Source of the DNA: CAZYZQ01 sp964652075
GTDB taxonomy: Bacteria > Bacillota > Clostridia > Oscillospirales > Oscillospiraceae
DNA: 6,072 nt
Direction of reading: 5' to 3'
NCBI GenBank assembly: GCA_964652075.1
Contig: CAZYZQ010000112.1
Coordinates: forward strand, 1-6,072
Part shown: in pieces, positions 5,502 to 6,072 of the stretch
How the letters are laid out: each line of letters opens with the position of its first letter
How positions within the stretch are numbered: the stretch's first letter is position 1
Notes under the pieces: generated by a model
Told to the model about the DNA's origin: nothing
Database searches by the model: none
What the model saw: only the letters and a program-made list of their open reading frames with translations
Program-made: the position numbers and the translations under genes

Positions 5502-6072
5502 ATGGCAAGAGAACTGCCGAAGGTGTATGAACCGAAAAACGTGGAGGACGCCATCTACAAGCTGTGGATGGACAAAAAAGCCTTCCACGTCGAGCCGGAT
5601 GCAAAGAAGAAGCCCTTTACAATCGTCATGCCGCCCCCCAATGTCACAGGGCAACTGCATATGGGTCACGCGATGGACGACACGCTGCAGGATGTCCTGA
5701 CCCGCTTCAAGCGGATGCAGGGCTATGCAGCGCTGTGGCTGCCGGGCGTTGACCATGCCGGCATCGCCACGCAGATCAAGGTCGAAGAGGAGCTGCGCAA
5801 GGAGGGACTGACGCGCTACGATCTCGGGCGCGAGAAGTTTCTGGAGAAGGTCTGGGAGTGGAAAAACCGCTTCGGCAACCGGATCGTCGAGCAGCAGAAG
5901 AAGCTCGGCGCGTCCTGCGACTGGGATCGCGAGCGCTTTACGATGGACGAGGGCTGCTCGAAAGCCGTGCGCGAGGTCTTTGTCAGCCTGTACGAGAAGG
6001 GCCTGATCTACAAGGGCAGCCGCATCATCAACTGGTGCCCGCACTGCGTCACGGCGCTGTCCGACGCGGAGG
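5502..6072 (+). CDS. valS: Valyl-tRNA synthetase, N-terminal part (3' end outside window)
   Basis: The first 190 codons of a class I aminoacyl-tRNA synthetase that charges tRNA-Val in the cytoplasm (full-length ValS is usually near 880 residues). ATG 5502 follows GGAGAG (5488-5493) by 8 bases and lies 21 bases after the T-box terminator. The N-terminus MARELPKVYEPKNVEDAIYKLW is typical. MPPPNVTGQLHMGHAMDD (43-60) holds the ATP-binding HIGH motif as HMGH (53-56). GVDHAGIATQIKVEEEL (82-98) and NWCPHCVTALSDAE (177-190) are characteristic of ValS; the last enters the editing-domain junction. The KMSKS motif lies beyond the window. The valine specifier codon in the leader independently supports the assignment over IleS or LeuS. 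Confidence 0.97.
   Translation, partial: MARELPKVYEPKNVEDAIYKLWMDKKAFHVEPDAKKKPFTIVMPPPNVTGQLHMGHAMDDTLQDVLTRFKRMQGYAALWLPGVDHAGIATQIKVEEELRKEGLTRYDLGREKFLEKVWEWKNRFGNRIVEQQKKLGASCDWDRERFTMDEGCSKAVREVFVSLYEKGLIYKGSRIINWCPHCVTALSDAE

Overview
The window looks like a chromosomal segment from a moderately GC-rich member of the Bacillota (Firmicutes), most likely a gut-type Clostridia such as the Oscillospirales or Ruminococcaceae. This rests on a tRNA-responsive T-box leader before valS, strong AAAGGAG-type ribosome binding sites, an RpiR regulator, and a lipoprotein solute-binding protein of the LplA/DUF3502 type. The taxon is an inference; no marker gene fixes it.

Layout, all genes on the + strand: (1) positions 1-539, the 3' end of a phosphoglucomutase/phosphomannomutase gene, closed by an intrinsic terminator. 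(2) 625-1404, an RpiR-family regulator closed by a very strong terminator. (3) 1455-1608, a regulatory gap with three separate inverted repeats. (4) A probable three-gene sugar operon: a hydroxypyruvate-isomerase-like TIM barrel (1609-2382), a Gfo/Idh/MocA oxidoreductase (2429-3502), and a lipoprotein solute-binding protein (3620-5154) preceded by two intercistronic hairpins. (5) A near-consensus promoter (5208-5236) driving a complete valine T-box leader (about 5243-5480) and the 5' part of valS (5502 to the window end).

The most notable point is the 5' end of the solute-binding protein gene. A good ribosome binding site and a GTG start at 3620 begin a lipoprotein signal peptide, but a run of six A residues (3623-3628) is one base short. 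Reading straight from the start therefore stops after four codons. One extra A restores a textbook signal peptide ending in the lipobox LAAC, fused in frame to the long downstream reading frame. This could be a sequence error, a recent mutation, or slippage-dependent expression.

Working model: the RpiR protein senses a phosphorylated sugar and controls the operon. The solute-binding protein captures a carbohydrate outside the cell, and the oxidoreductase and TIM-barrel protein act on it or its derivative inside. No permease or ATPase genes lie in the operon, so the transporter partner must be encoded elsewhere. The phosphoglucomutase and valS are probably housekeeping neighbours. I see no mobile element, CRISPR array, tRNA or rRNA.
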